DNA of 64,000 nt from Streptomyces lacrimifluminis (GCF_014646095.1 NZ_BMMU01000004.1:1-64000); one strand, 5' to 3'; numbered from the stretch's first letter, positions 42,042 through 51,230 are shown. Translations and numbers: made by a program. Notes: generated from the sequence alone by a model not told the origin.

Positions 42042-43070
42042 GTGACCTTCAAGGCTGAGTACATCTGGATCGACGGCACCGAGCCGACGGCCAAGCTCCG
42101 CTCCAAGACCAAGATTCTGGCCGACGACGCCAAGGGCGCCGAGCTGCCGATCTGGGGCTTCGACGGGTCTTCCACGAACCAGGCCGAGGGGCACTCCTCG
42201 GACCGCGTGCTCAAGCCGGTCTCCTCCTACCCGGACCCGATCCGTGGCGGTGACGACATCCTCGTCATGTGCGAGGTCCTCGACATCGACATGACGCCGC
42301 ACTCGTCCAACACGCGTGCCGCGCTGGTCGAGGTCGCCACGAAGTTCGCCGCTCAGGAGCCGATCTTCGGCATCGAGCAGGAGTACACCTTCTTCGACGG
42401 CGCCCGTCCGCTGGGCTTCCCCGAGGGGGGCTTCCCGGCCCCCCAGGGCGGCTACTACTGCGGTGTCGGCGCCGACGAGATCTTCGGGCGCGAGATCGTC
42501 GAGGCCCACCTGGAGAACTGTCTCAAGGCCGGTCTCGCCATCTCCGGCATCAACGCCGAGGTCATGCCCGGTCAGTGGGAGTTCCAGGTCGGCCCGGTCT
42601 CCCCGCTGGAGGTCTCCGACCAGCTGTGGATCGCCCGCTGGCTGCTCTACCGCACCGCCGAGGACTTCGGTATCTCCGCGACGCTGGACCCGAAGCCGGT
42701 GAAGGGCGACTGGAACGGCGCCGGTGCGCACACCAACTTCTCCACGAAGGCGATGCGCGAGGGCTACGACGCGATCATCACCGCGTGCGAGTCCCTCGGT
42801 GAGGGCTCGAAGCCGCTCGACCACGTCAAGCACTACGGCGCCGGCATCGACGACCGCCTCACCGGTCTGCACGAGACCGCCCCGTGGAACGAGTACTCGT
42901 ACGGCGTCTCCAACCGTGGCGCCTCGGTCCGTATCCCGTGGCAGGTCGAGCAGGACGGCAAGGGTTACATCGAGGACCGCCGCCCGAACGCCAACGTCGA
43001 CCCGTACCTCGTGACGCGGCTGATCGTCGACACCTGCTGCTCGGCCCTGGAGAAGGCCGGCCAGGTCTGA
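42042..43070 (+). CDS. glnII: Glutamine synthetase type II (GlnII)
   Basis: 342 aa, the length of eukaryote-like GSII in Streptomyces and rhizobia. Motifs are YIWIDGTEPTAKLRSKT, IWGFDGSSTNQAEGHSSD, FGIEQEYTFFD, GINAEVMPGQWEFQVGP and NWNGAGAHTNFSTKAMR-type (DWNGAGAHTNFSTK). It lacks the GlnA-type adenylylation site. GTG 42042 gives the usual MTFKAEYIW N-terminus, with AGAAGGA upstream. With glnA it gives the cell two ammonia-assimilating enzymes. Confidence 0.97.
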   Translation: MTFKAEYIWIDGTEPTAKLRSKTKILADDAKGAELPIWGFDGSSTNQAEGHSSDRVLKPVSSYPDPIRGGDDILVMCEVLDIDMTPHSSNTRAALVEVATKFAAQEPIFGIEQEYTFFDGARPLGFPEGGFPAPQGGYYCGVGADEIFGREIVEAHLENCLKAGLAISGINAEVMPGQWEFQVGPVSPLEVSDQLWIARWLLYRTAEDFGISATLDPKPVKGDWNGAGAHTNFSTKAMREGYDAIITACESLGEGSKPLDHVKHYGAGIDDRLTGLHETAPWNEYSYGVSNRGASVRIPWQVEQDGKGYIEDRRPNANVDPYLVTRLIVDTCCSALEKAGQV

Positions 43071-43095
43071 GCCCCGCCTGATCCCAGACAGTGGG

Positions 43096-43127
43096 AAGAG
43101 GTGTCCACCGGTCGGTGGACACCTCTT
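43096..43127 (+). terminator. glnII terminator stem-loop
   Basis: AAGAGGTGTCCACC-GGTC-GGTGGACACCTCTT is a perfect 14-bp stem with a 4-base loop, starting 25 bases after the glnII stop. Confidence 0.9.
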
Positions 43128-43161
43128 CTCTGCTTCGCCCCTTCTCTGCTTCAATGGGCCC

Positions 43162-43284
43162 ATGGCCAGCTTCCAGAAGTGCATCGCGACAGGTCGCCAC
43201 GACCTCGAGCCCTTCTGGCCTTCCCGCCAGCACCACGACTTCGACCGGGTGTGTTGTCGCGCGATGAACGCGTCGGCCCTCTAA
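43162..43284 (+). CDS. Possible 40-aa small protein
   Basis: ATG 43162 opens a 40-residue frame (MASFQKCIATGRHDLEPFWP, SRQHHDFDRVCCRAMNASAL) with two His, three Cys and balanced composition unlike a random GC-rich frame. There is no clear ribosome site. It lies between the glnII terminator and the OmpR-type regulator. The Cys/His content hints at metal binding. Confidence 0.4.
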   Translation: MASFQKCIATGRHDLEPFWPSRQHHDFDRVCCRAMNASAL

Positions 43285-43387
43285 CACCAGCCGTACGGCC
43301 CCTCTGACGCCGTACCTCTCGGTCTTCCGCCGACGCGCACGACGTACGTCCCCCGACGAACTCCTCGCGCGAAAGAGCTGACCTCTC

Positions 43388-43987
43388 ATGGCGACCACTC
43401 GTACTCTCCCTCCCCTGGCCCCCTTCTCCCCCGCCTCCCCCAGCGGCTCCGCACGGCACCGGCTGCGGGCCGTCGACCGGGACGAGGTGGTCGACGTCAG
43501 GGACTTCCTGCCGCCGGGTGCCACCTGGCTGCCCGCTCCCCCGCACACCCTGCCCACGCTGCCGGGCCAGCCGCCGATGATCGGCTACCTGGTGCTCGTA
43601 CCGGCCGACCAGCAGCCGCCCGTACTGCCGTTCGCGCTCCCGGACCCCGAACTGCCGGCCGCGGCCCCTGAGCGGCCCCAGGCCGACGGCGGACGTCACC
43701 TCGTACGCGTCGACAACGTGCAGCGCACCGCCGAGGTCGACGGGCAGCCGCTGGACCTCACCTACCTCGAGTTCGAGCTGCTCGCCCATCTCGTCGCCCA
43801 CCCGGGCCGGGTGCACACCCGCGACCAGTTGGTCACCACGGTGTGGGGCTACGGGCACGTGGGCGACGGCCGGACCGTCGACGTCCATGTCGCCCGGCTG
43901 CGCCGCAAGCTCGGCGCCGAGCACCGCAACGCGATCCAGACGGTTCGGCGGGTGGGGTACAAGTACACGCCCCCGACCGCGCGCTGA
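43388..43987 (+). CDS. glnRII: OmpR-type winged-helix regulator (GlnRII-like)
   Basis: 199 aa. The C-terminal 95 residues are a full OmpR/PhoB DNA-binding domain (LDLTYLEFELLAHLVAHPGRVHTRDQLVTTVWGYGHVGDGRTVDVHVARLRRKLG ... TVRRVGYKYTPP). The N-terminal half is Pro-rich and lacks a receiver domain with a phosphorylatable Asp, like the atypical regulators GlnR and GlnRII. Its place three genes or fewer downstream of glnII matches S. coelicolor glnRII (SCO2213), which can bind glnA and glnII promoters. The symbol rests on position and domain layout. Confidence 0.8.
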   Translation: MATTRTLPPLAPFSPASPSGSARHRLRAVDRDEVVDVRDFLPPGATWLPAPPHTLPTLPGQPPMIGYLVLVPADQQPPVLPFALPDPELPAAAPERPQADGGRHLVRVDNVQRTAEVDGQPLDLTYLEFELLAHLVAHPGRVHTRDQLVTTVWGYGHVGDGRTVDVHVARLRRKLGAEHRNAIQTVRRVGYKYTPPTAR

Positions 43988-44120
43988 CCCGTCGACCCTG
44001 CCCACGGGATGTCCCTGGCCCCCCAGTACGGGTGCTCGGGCCCGTGACCCGGCGGGGTGCGCTCGGCGAGACTGACCGCAAGGACGACGCCGACACCGCA
44101 CGAGTGCGAGTGCGAGTGGA

Positions 44121-44472
44121 GTGCGCACGGTCGTGCTCGCCGGGGCTCGGGGTTTGCTGCTGGCCGTCGCCTCGACCTGCGGGTCGGCCCTGCTGCTCGT
44201 GCTCTCCCTCGCCTCCCTCGCGCCGGCGTACCTCGCGGTGAGCGAGGTGCTGCCAACGCCGTCAAGCACTCCGGCGCCGAGCGGGTTCGGGTCGAACTGC
44301 GTTACGCGGAAGGCTTGTTGCGGATCGCCGTCACCGACGACGGGCGGGGTGGGGCACGGGTCGGTGGCGGGGCGGGGCTGGCCGGGGTGGAGCGGCGAAT
44401 CGGTACATTCGACGGCGTCCTGGCCGTCAGCAGTCCGGTGGGCGGTCCCACCACGGTGACCATGGAGATTCC
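44121..44472 (+). pseudogene. Decayed sensor histidine kinase remnant
   Basis: A GTG start leads to a hydrophobic N-terminus (VVLAGARGLLLAVASTCGSALLLVLSLASL) and directly into the start of a HATPase domain (YLAVSEVL), so the whole sensor and dimerisation region is missing. One base is lost after GAGGTGCTG (about 44,252), shifting the frame to NAVKHSGAERVRVELRY, TDDGRGGA and GLAGVERRIGTFDG, the N and G boxes. No stop ends that frame before the response regulator. At least one large deletion and one frameshift make it non-functional. Confidence 0.75.
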
Positions 44473-45166
44473 TTGCGAGTTGTCCTGGCCGAAGACCTGT
44501 TCCTGCTGCGCGACGGACTGGTCCGGCTGCTGGAGGCGTACGACTTCGAGATCGCCGCGGCGGTGGAGAGCGGCCCCGAGCTGGACCGGGCGCTCTCCGA
44601 GTCGGCACCGGACGTCGCCGATGGGGGCACCTCCCGGTTCGAGCGAAGCCGAGAACCGGGGGACGACGTACGTCTGCCGCCGACGCACACCGACGAGGGG
44701 CTGCAGTGCGCGCTGCGGGCCCGCCGGGCTCGGCCGGGGCTGCCGGTTTGCTGGTGCTGTCGCAGCACGTGGAGCGGCTGTACGCACGGGAGTTACTGGC
44801 CGACGGGGACGGCGGGGTCGGCTATCTGCTCAAGGACCGGGTGTTCGACGCGGAGCAGTTCGTGGGCGCCGTACGACGGGGGCGGCGGGCGCCAGCGCCA
44901 TGGACCCGCAGGTGATCCGGCAGCTGCTGGCGGGCCGCGCCGGGGACGGCCGGCCGCTGGGGCGGCTGACGCCCCGGGAGCTGGAGGTGCTGGAACTCAT
45001 GGCCAAGGGACGTTCGAACGCGGCGATCGCGGGGAATCTCGTTGTCACGGAGCGGGCGATCGCCAAGCACACGTCCAGCATCTTCGCCAAACGCGGACTC
45101 GATGTGTCGGACGATGACAACCGCCGCGCCCTGGCGGTACTCACCTATCTCGACCAGGGGCGCTGA
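44473..45166 (+). pseudogene. Decayed NarL/LuxR response regulator with hairpin insertion
   Basis: Frame 1 encodes the receiver start MRVVLAEDLFLLRDGLVRLLEAYDFEIAAAVE up to PDVA, where a foreign hairpin of about 41 bp interrupts the phosphoacceptor strand; it resumes at VRLPPTHTDEGL. A shift near 44,747 moves the frame to LLVLSQHVERLYARELLADGDGGVGYLLKDRVFDAEQFVGAV, and another near 44,880 to MDPQVIRQLLAG and the LuxR helix-turn-helix LTPRELEVLELMAKGRSNAAIAGNLVVTERAIAKH. Domain order is intact but the reading frame is broken twice. Confidence 0.8.
44622..44662. repeat. Palindromic micro-element inserted in the response regulator gene
   Basis: GGGGGCACCTCCCGGTTC, a loop, then GAGAACCGGGGGA make an imperfect hairpin of the GGGGG-CC...GGGGGA type seen also at 4968-4991 and 55,355-55,387. 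It splits the codons of the receiver phosphorylation strand. Confidence 0.65.
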
Positions 45167-45388
45167 AAGCACGCCAAAGTCGACGATATTCGCTCTCCCG
45201 CCGAACACTTGCCGTAAGAGATCCGCAACTCCCGGTATAGCCGATGGAGTTGGGGTGGAATTGTCCTACGAATCTCTCATCAATTTCTGAGGCGGCTGAA
45301 CACTCCTGGGGTCCCCCTCGTATGGGATGACGCCGCTTCACTCCTGTCGGGCGCCTCGATAGCCCCGCAAGGAAGTCAGAGGAGTTCC

Positions 45389-46978
45389 ATGGGACGCAAT
45401 GCACGTAAACGACGCTCACCACTGGCCGTTCGCGCCGTGGCCGCATCCGCGGCCCTCGCGATCGGTGGTGGTGGACTTGTCTGGGCGAATTTCTACGCCT
45501 CCGCACACGAGGAGAACGGCGCCCAGAACCAGACCAAGGCGGCTGCCGCACAGATCGCGACGATCGACTGCCCTGATGTCGGCCAGAAGCTCACCAAGGT
45601 GCCGCGCAAGGCCCGGAAGGCCGTGGCCCTGGAGCTGTCGAAGCTCGACCAGCAGGTCACGGAGGCCTACAAGCGTCTCGCTGACACGCGCCAGGCCCAG
45701 GCGGGGGACGGTGGCTTCGTCAACAACGCCATCCTCGGCCCGCTTAAGTCCAAGCGGGTGGCCACCCTCGACCGGATCAACATCAACATCCGGAACGCGG
45801 GCGGTCAGGCTCCTCAGGGAGTCGACCAGCTTGCCGGGTGCACGGGTGTGCCGGCCGAGCAGCCGGAGGTCGTCGACGGCGGCAACGGTGGCAACAACAA
45901 CGGCGGTAACAACGGCGGCAACCAGAACGGCGGCGGTCAGGACCAGGGCAACGGCGGCCAGGACGGCAACGGTGGCCAGGACCAGGGGAACGGCGGCCAG
46001 GGCAACGGGGACGGCCAGGACCAGGGCGACGGCGGTCAGGCCGGCAACGGCCCGGTGGCTGCCGACTTCCAGGACATCACCCAGGTTCAGCCGAACGGCG
46101 GCCCGCAGGGCGTGAACGGCAACGGGCTCCCCGCGAACGGGGACTCCGGTTCGACCGGTACGTTCACCACCGCCTGTGGCACCAACGCGAACGAGAACCG
46201 CAACTCGGACAACGTGATCGTGGCTCCCGGTGTCAGCAACGGCGCGCAGCACCAGCACGACTACGTCGGCAACCAGGCCAACAACGCGTTCGCGAGCGAC
46301 CAGGACCTGGCCAACGGCAACACGACCTGCCAGAACCAGGGCGACAAGTCGTCGTACTTCTGGCCGGTGCTGCGTGTGCAGGACGGTCAGAACGACATTG
46401 ACGCCAACGCCCCCGGTGGCGGCCAGGACGGCAACATCGGCACGATCCTCCAGGCCAGCCAGGCAGAGCTGAAGTTCGTCGGCAACAAGACGAGCGACGT
46501 CGTCGCGATGCCGACGGCCCTGCGCATCATCACCGGTGACGCCAAGTCCTTCGTGAACGGCCTCAACAACGCCAACACGAACTGGAGCTGCACCGGCTTC
46601 GAGGACCGGCAGCTGACGGACAAGTACCCGATCTGCCCCGCGGGCAGCTCGGTGGTACGGACGTCCTTCTTCCAGAGCTGCTGGGACGGCCAGAACATCG
46701 ACAGCGCCAACCACCGCACCCACGTGGACTTCGTCGAGGCGGACGGCAGCTGCTCGAACGGCTTCCAGGCCATCCCCCAGCTCCAGGTCCGTCTGGTCTA
46801 CGACGTCGCGGCCCCGCAGATCAACAACGGACAGGTCGTCAACCCGTTCGCGGTGGACTCCTTCCCGGACCAGCTGCACAAGCCGATCACCGACCACAAC
46901 GACTTCATCAACTTCTTCGACCAGAACACGATGAACGAGATGGTCAACTGCATCAACAGCGGTCAGAACTGCCAGTGA
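45389..46978 (+). CDS. Secreted DUF1996 protein with Asn/Gly/Gln-rich linker
   Basis: 529 aa. The Arg-rich N-terminus ([39 protein letters not shown]) looks like a signal anchor or Tat-like signal. A helical domain with paired Cys ([13 protein letters not shown] ... LAGCTGVP) follows. Residues about 163-225 are a low-complexity Gly/Asn/Gln/Asp linker. The C-terminal 300 residues are DUF1996 ([52 protein letters not shown]), conserved in fungi and Streptomyces, with many Cys suggesting disulfides. GAGGAG 5 bases before ATG 45389. Role outside the cell unknown. Confidence 0.92.
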   Translation: MGRNARKRRSPLAVRAVAASAALAIGGGGLVWANFYASAHEENGAQNQTKAAAAQIATIDCPDVGQKLTKVPRKARKAVALELSKLDQQVTEAYKRLADTRQAQAGDGGFVNNAILGPLKSKRVATLDRININIRNAGGQAPQGVDQLAGCTGVPAEQPEVVDGGNGGNNNGGNNGGNQNGGGQDQGNGGQDGNGGQDQGNGGQGNGDGQDQGDGGQAGNGPVAADFQDITQVQPNGGPQGVNGNGLPANGDSGSTGTFTTACGTNANENRNSDNVIVAPGVSNGAQHQHDYVGNQANNAFASDQDLANGNTTCQNQGDKSSYFWPVLRVQDGQNDIDANAPGGGQDGNIGTILQASQAELKFVGNKTSDVVAMPTALRIITGDAKSFVNGLNNANTNWSCTGFEDRQLTDKYPICPAGSSVVRTSFFQSCWDGQNIDSANHRTHVDFVEADGSCSNGFQAIPQLQVRLVYDVAAPQINNGQVVNPFAVDSFPDQLHKPITDHNDFINFFDQNTMNEMVNCINSGQNCQ

Positions 46979-47010
46979 CCAGCTAGGAATCCGGCACTGA
47001 CCAACGAGGA

Positions 47011-47040
47011 AGCCGGCGGTGGGATCTCCCACCGCCGGCT
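47011..47040 (+). terminator. Terminator after the DUF1996 gene
   Basis: AGCCGGCGGTGGG-ATCT-CCCACCGCCGGCT is a perfect 13-bp stem with a 4-base loop, followed by TTCGTCTGT. It lies between convergent genes and may serve both. Confidence 0.88.
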
Positions 47041-47078
47041 TTCGTCTGTCTCCCCGGACCCGCTTCGAAGGCACGCGG

Positions 47079-47537
47079 TCAGCTGCTGTGACCGCCACCG
47101 TTGTTGTGGCTGCCACCGGGATTCATGTGAGCGGATCCCTCCTCCAAGGCACCGCCGAGCGAGTCCTGCAGTGCCGCGACCGTCTTCTCCGGGCCGACGG
47201 CGACCCACTTGCGGCCGACGAGGTAGTAGCCGCCGTAGTCCTTCGCCCCGCTGAGCCATTCGGCCTGACCGCGGTCGGTGGCGAACGTCGCGAGGACGAA
47301 CTTGCCGTCGGAGTTCTTGCAGACGGCCTGGCGGATCGTGTCCGCGTCCGTCTGCATGTTCGGCTTGCAGCCCGCCTCGCTCGCCAGGTGTTCGAGGCTG
47401 CCGGTCGCGGCGACCGGCACCGCGTCGGTGGCATCGTGCCCGGAAGCGTGCTCGCCACCGCCCCCACAGCCCGTGAGTGCCAGCCCCAGCACCGCCGCGG
47501 CTCCGGCCGCCGCACGTTTCGGTCGCGTCAACCTCAT
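47079..47537 (-). CDS. Lipoprotein with SCO-type extracytoplasmic domain
   Basis: 152 aa. The N-terminus MRLTRPKRAAAGAAAVLGLALTGCGGGG has a classic lipobox (ALTGC, Cys near residue 24). The mature domain (LEHLASEAGCKPNMQTDADTIRQAVCKNSDGKFVLATFATDRGQAEWLSGAKDYGGYYLVGRKWVAVG in pieces) is about 110 aa with two Cys and a His/Asn/Gly-rich tail. GGAGG 4 bases before ATG 47537 decides the start. Function unknown; anchored on the outer face of the membrane. Confidence 0.85.
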   Translation of the reverse strand: MRLTRPKRAAAGAAAVLGLALTGCGGGGEHASGHDATDAVPVAATGSLEHLASEAGCKPNMQTDADTIRQAVCKNSDGKFVLATFATDRGQAEWLSGAKDYGGYYLVGRKWVAVGPEKTVAALQDSLGGALEEGSAHMNPGGSHNNGGGHSS

Positions 47538-47685
47538 CTGTCGTCCTCCGGTCGTTCCGACGCCGAGCCCGATCGGCCCATGCCGCGGACAGCCCCGGCA
47601 AGGGGCCTCCTCTTCGATACGGCTCCCACGCGCCCAACGCTCAATGGGCTCGCCTCCCGCTGCACACCCGTGCGAGAGTGAGCCG

Positions 47686-48186
47686 GTGAACGAAGACTGG
47701 GAGCAGCGTACGACGGCCGCCTGGGCCACCATCGACGACTACGACGAGGACCACGCGGCCGACTTCCGCGCCGTGATCGACACCCTCGTCGCGGAACTGC
47801 CCGCCGACAGTCCCCTGGCCCCCTTCGAGCAGGCGTGCGCCTGGGACTCGACGGGCCACTCGGACCGGGCGGTGCCGCTCTACCGGGAGGCGCTCGCGCA
47901 CGGGCTCAGTGGGTACAAGGGCCGACGTGCCAGGATCCAGCTGGCGAGTTCGCTGCGGAACATCGGGCAGCCCGAGGAGGGCGTCAAGCTGCTCACCCCC
48001 GAACTGGACGCCCCCTCCGACGAGTTGGACGACGCCGTACGAGCGTGTCTGGCGCTGTGCCTGTCCAGCCTCGGCCGCGACCGTGAGGGCCTCGCGCTGG
48101 TCCTCGGCGCCCTCGCTCCCCATCTGCCGCGCTACCAGCGGTCGATGGCGAACTACGCCCGTCTGCTGACCGACCCCGACAGCTGA
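47686..48186 (+). CDS. TPR-repeat protein
   Basis: 166 aa. Helix pairs such as PLAPFEQACAWDSTGHSDRAVPLYREALAHGL, RRARIQLASSLRNIGQPEEGVKLL and ACLALCLSSLGRDREGLALVLGAL fit tetratricopeptide repeats, in the layout of the Streptomyces tetratricopeptide protein family (DUF3856-like). Start GTG 47686, with GAGAGTGAG upstream. No partner obvious nearby. Confidence 0.85.
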   Translation: MNEDWEQRTTAAWATIDDYDEDHAADFRAVIDTLVAELPADSPLAPFEQACAWDSTGHSDRAVPLYREALAHGLSGYKGRRARIQLASSLRNIGQPEEGVKLLTPELDAPSDELDDAVRACLALCLSSLGRDREGLALVLGALAPHLPRYQRSMANYARLLTDPDS

Positions 48187-48235
48187 CTCCCGGGCGGCCA
48201 GGTGACCATCCGACCATTCGCTCGTTCTGCTGAAC

Positions 48236-50164
48236 GTGCAGTCACAGGATGTCGCCTTCAGCCCCAGCACCGGTAACAGCGCCAAGGGCCGCCCCGTCGT
48301 CGACGTGGAGCAGGCCGAGGCCGCGCTCGTCGAGCACTACCCCCGGCTCGTCCGGCTCGCCTATCTGGTGCTGCCGCCGAGCCTCGGCCGGGGCCGACGA
48401 GTCCTGACCGCCCACGCCCTCACCCAGCGCGCGCTGCCCAGGGGACGCACGGCCACGGCCGCGATCCCGGCCCAGCCGAAGGGCCGCGCGGGCGACCCCG
48501 GTTACGCGCTCGTCCGCCTCCAGGTGCTGCGTACGGCACTCGCGGCGGGACAGCCGTGGCGGGGCCGCACGCTGCCGAGACGGTCGCAACTGCCGCCGCT
48601 GCTCCCCCAGGTGTGGGGCCTGCGGCTCTTCCCGCGTTCGGGCGGCGCCGAGGAACTCGCCCTGGACCAGCGGCTGTCGGCCCTTTCCGGCCCCGCGCGG
48701 GCCGCGTACGTCCTGCGCGGTCTGGAGAAGCTCCCGGACTCCGACGTACGCGCCGCCCTGGAGGCCGCCGGGGTCGACCGGCCGGTCGAGGCGCTCCGGG
48801 AGGCGGACGAGGTCCCGGCGCGGTACGCGCTGCTCGACTCCGCCGAGTTCGACCCCTGTTCGCTCCAGGCCCGTCCGACCGACCTGATGCGACGCAGACA
48901 GCATCTGAAGGCCGCGCTCGTCGCCGCCGCGGCCGTCGCGGTGTGCGGCGCGCTGCTCGGCCTGCCCGGCGACGGCTGGGGCCCGGACGGGGCAGCCGCC
49001 CCCGCGTACGCGCAGAACCCGGCCGCCGAGGCCGCCCTGGACCCGGCCCGGTTGACCCGGGTGGCCCCCGCCACCTGGAAGTCCTCCGCGCGCACCGACT
49101 TCTCCGTCTGGCCCGCGCGCGGTGACCTCGTCGGCGACAGCGCCCTGCTGCGCCGCGCCCTCGCCGTCTGGGCCCGCCCCGGCGAGACGGTCCAGGTCTC
49201 GGCCACTCCCGGCACCCCGTCCGGCGGCCCGGCCGGCCCGCCCCAGCTCCTGTACGCGGGCACTGTCGACGCGGCCCACGTGGTGATCCTCTACGACGGT
49301 CTGCGTATCGCCCGGTACGCCGAACCGAAGGACGGCACGAGCGGGGCCGCGCTCGACTTCGCCCGTGTCGACGGCGCGACCGGCGCCGAGGCCGACGCGG
49401 TGGTGCTCGGCCGGGCCGACGGCAACGTCCGCTATCTGACGGCACCCTGGGTGCTCAAGGCGGAAATGCGGGACCTGCGCAGGCCGGCGGCGACGCCGAT
49501 CGACCTGGGGCTGGCCGAGGGAGTGACCGGGCCGCTGGCCAGCCCCGTCGCGCAGAAGGGCACCTGCCGGTCCTGGAACACGCTCCAGGTGACCGACGCC
49601 GGTGGCGCCCGTCTGCTGAGCGACCTCGCCGAACTCGTCCCGGCCCACCTCACCACGGGCCGTCCGGCCGCACCCCGCGAGTCGTCCACCCCCACGGCGC
49701 TGGCCACGTGGTCGCCCTTCGCCTGCTCCCTCGCCACGATGCACTCCCAGGGCGTGCGCTCCGTGAACGCCTGGCAGTACGCCGAGCAGCCGCTGCCCGA
49801 CGCGAGCGGCGCCGCCGACTGGGTGTGCACCCGCGCCGAGACCTGGCGGGGTGAGGGCGCCCAGGTCCTGGCCCAGTTCCACACGCCGGGCGGGGTGTAC
49901 GGGGCGGTCGCGGCGAAGTCCGGGAGCAGCCCCGCGTGCGGTCCCCGTGACCCGAACGTGCTCGCCGGTGTGCTGTGGAAGTCGGGGGCGGGTGAGTGGT
50001 ACATGCTGGCCGCCGGAGCGGAGAACACCGCGTCGATCACGGCGACGGGCGGGGTCACCTCGTCGGCGCGGGGTGCCCTGCTGGCGGCCAGGACCCAGCA
50101 AGGGGCTCAGGCCGGGTTGAAGGGGACGCTCAAGGACGGGCGGGCCATCGGAGGGTTGCGTTAG
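48236..50164 (+). CDS. Sigma-like N-terminus / TM / extracytoplasmic fusion protein
   Basis: 642 aa. Residues about 25-215 resemble an ECF sigma-factor layout: a sigma2-like helical stretch (EAALVEHYPRLVRLAYLVLPPSLGRGRRVLTAHALTQRAL) and a sigma4-like one (LSGPARAAYVLRGLEKLPDSDVRAALEAAGV). Then come a basic stretch and one transmembrane helix (LKAALVAAAAVAVCGALLGL, about residues 222-242) and about 400 extracytoplasmic residues with beta-rich repeats (LLYAGTVDAAHVVILYDGLRIARY; CTRAETWRGEGAQVLAQFHTPGG). DNA binding is doubtful because region 2.4 motifs are not evident. GTG 48236 has no ribosome site; a start at one of the codons for Val21/Val22 is possible. Confidence 0.8.
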   Translation: MQSQDVAFSPSTGNSAKGRPVVDVEQAEAALVEHYPRLVRLAYLVLPPSLGRGRRVLTAHALTQRALPRGRTATAAIPAQPKGRAGDPGYALVRLQVLRTALAAGQPWRGRTLPRRSQLPPLLPQVWGLRLFPRSGGAEELALDQRLSALSGPARAAYVLRGLEKLPDSDVRAALEAAGVDRPVEALREADEVPARYALLDSAEFDPCSLQARPTDLMRRRQHLKAALVAAAAVAVCGALLGLPGDGWGPDGAAAPAYAQNPAAEAALDPARLTRVAPATWKSSARTDFSVWPARGDLVGDSALLRRALAVWARPGETVQVSATPGTPSGGPAGPPQLLYAGTVDAAHVVILYDGLRIARYAEPKDGTSGAALDFARVDGATGAEADAVVLGRADGNVRYLTAPWVLKAEMRDLRRPAATPIDLGLAEGVTGPLASPVAQKGTCRSWNTLQVTDAGGARLLSDLAELVPAHLTTGRPAAPRESSTPTALATWSPFACSLATMHSQGVRSVNAWQYAEQPLPDASGAADWVCTRAETWRGEGAQVLAQFHTPGGVYGAVAAKSGSSPACGPRDPNVLAGVLWKSGAGEWYMLAAGAENTASITATGGVTSSARGALLAARTQQGAQAGLKGTLKDGRAIGGLR

Positions 50165-50236
50165 GCGCGGGCCCTGCGGGGGCTTGTCGCGCCCGCGCGG
50201 CGGAGCCGCGCATACGACACAGCCCCGCGCCCCTGT
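50165..50236 (+). terminator. Complex GC-rich stem-loop after the fusion gene
   Basis: GGGGGCTTGTCG and CGACACAGCCCC pair at the base, enclosing GCGCGGCGGAGCCGCGC, a second hairpin. This is a Streptomyces-type terminator right after the stop at 50,164. Confidence 0.6.
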
Positions 50237-50321
50237 AGGACGCGGCTCCTGCTGACACATGCGTCAACAAGTCTGCGCGCAAGGCTTCCCCCGCCCTCCT
50301 ACCCGTCAGTACATTGACGCC

Positions 50322-51230
50322 ATGTCCAACAGCCCCGATCCCGCACCCTCCGAACAGGTACCGCCGCACAAACCGCTCAAGGCGCGCAAGGTGTCCTTCT
50401 CCTGGGAGGGCACCCCGCTGCACTGGGTGCCGGGGGATCCGTTCACCTCGCACACCATCAACGTGCTGCATCTGCTGCTGCCCGCCGGTGAGCGGTGGTT
50501 CGTGCACGTGTACAAGCAGGTGCTGCCGTACATCCGTGACGAACGGCTGCGGGCGGACGTCGTCGGGTTCATCGGGCAGGAGGCCATGCACTCCCAGGCC
50601 CACGACGAAGTCCTCCCGCATCTACGGGAGTCGGGGCTCGATCCGACGCCGTACACCGCCCAGGTCGACTGGCTCTTCGAGAAGCTGCTCGGCGACAGGT
50701 TCCTCCTGCCGGGCCGCCGGGCGCGCAGGTGGTGGCTCATGGAACGGGTCGCCGTCATCGCGGCCATCGAGCACTACACGGCGTTCCTCGGTGACTGGAT
50801 ACTCAACGCCTCGGAGCTGGACCGGCGCGGCGCGGATCCGACCATGCTGGATCTGCTGCGCTGGCACGGCGCCGAGGAGGTCGAGCACCGGTCGGTGGCC
50901 TTCGACCTGTTCAGGCATGTCGACGGCGGCTACCGGCGACGCGTGCGGACCTGGCTGACGGGGTTGCTGGCGATGTTCTTCCTGTGGCAGCGCGGGGTGC
51001 GGTTCTTCATGGCGAACGACCCGGCCCCGAATCTCCGCAAGCCGACCTTCCGGGGCTTCTACGTGCGCGGGAAACGGGGCCTGCTGCCGTCGACCCGGGC
51101 CATGGCCAGATCGGTGCCGCGTTATCTCGCCCGGGACTACCACCCCTCCCAGGAGGGCTCCACCGAGCAGGCCGTCGCCTATCTGGCCTCCTCCCCCGCC
51201 GCCGTCGCCGCCGACAGGGGCGCCGCCTGA
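50322..51230 (+). CDS. Predicted metal-dependent hydrolase (diiron, COG3687 type)
   Basis: 302 aa. The metal-binding motifs are QEAMHSQAHDEV (E..H..H), AIEHYTAFL and EEVEHRSVAFDLF, all in helices as in ferritin-like diiron proteins annotated as metal-dependent hydrolases. FVHVYKQVLPYIRDERLRADVVGFIGQE is the conserved N-terminal helix. ATG 50322 is chosen for the family N-terminus; a longer frame to 50259 has no support. Its stop overlaps the start of the ferredoxin-reductase gene by one base (TGATG), so the two probably act together, the reductase feeding electrons to the diiron centre. Confidence 0.88.
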   Translation: MSNSPDPAPSEQVPPHKPLKARKVSFSWEGTPLHWVPGDPFTSHTINVLHLLLPAGERWFVHVYKQVLPYIRDERLRADVVGFIGQEAMHSQAHDEVLPHLRESGLDPTPYTAQVDWLFEKLLGDRFLLPGRRARRWWLMERVAVIAAIEHYTAFLGDWILNASELDRRGADPTMLDLLRWHGAEEVEHRSVAFDLFRHVDGGYRRRVRTWLTGLLAMFFLWQRGVRFFMANDPAPNLRKPTFRGFYVRGKRGLLPSTRAMARSVPRYLARDYHPSQEGSTEQAVAYLASSPAAVAADRGAA

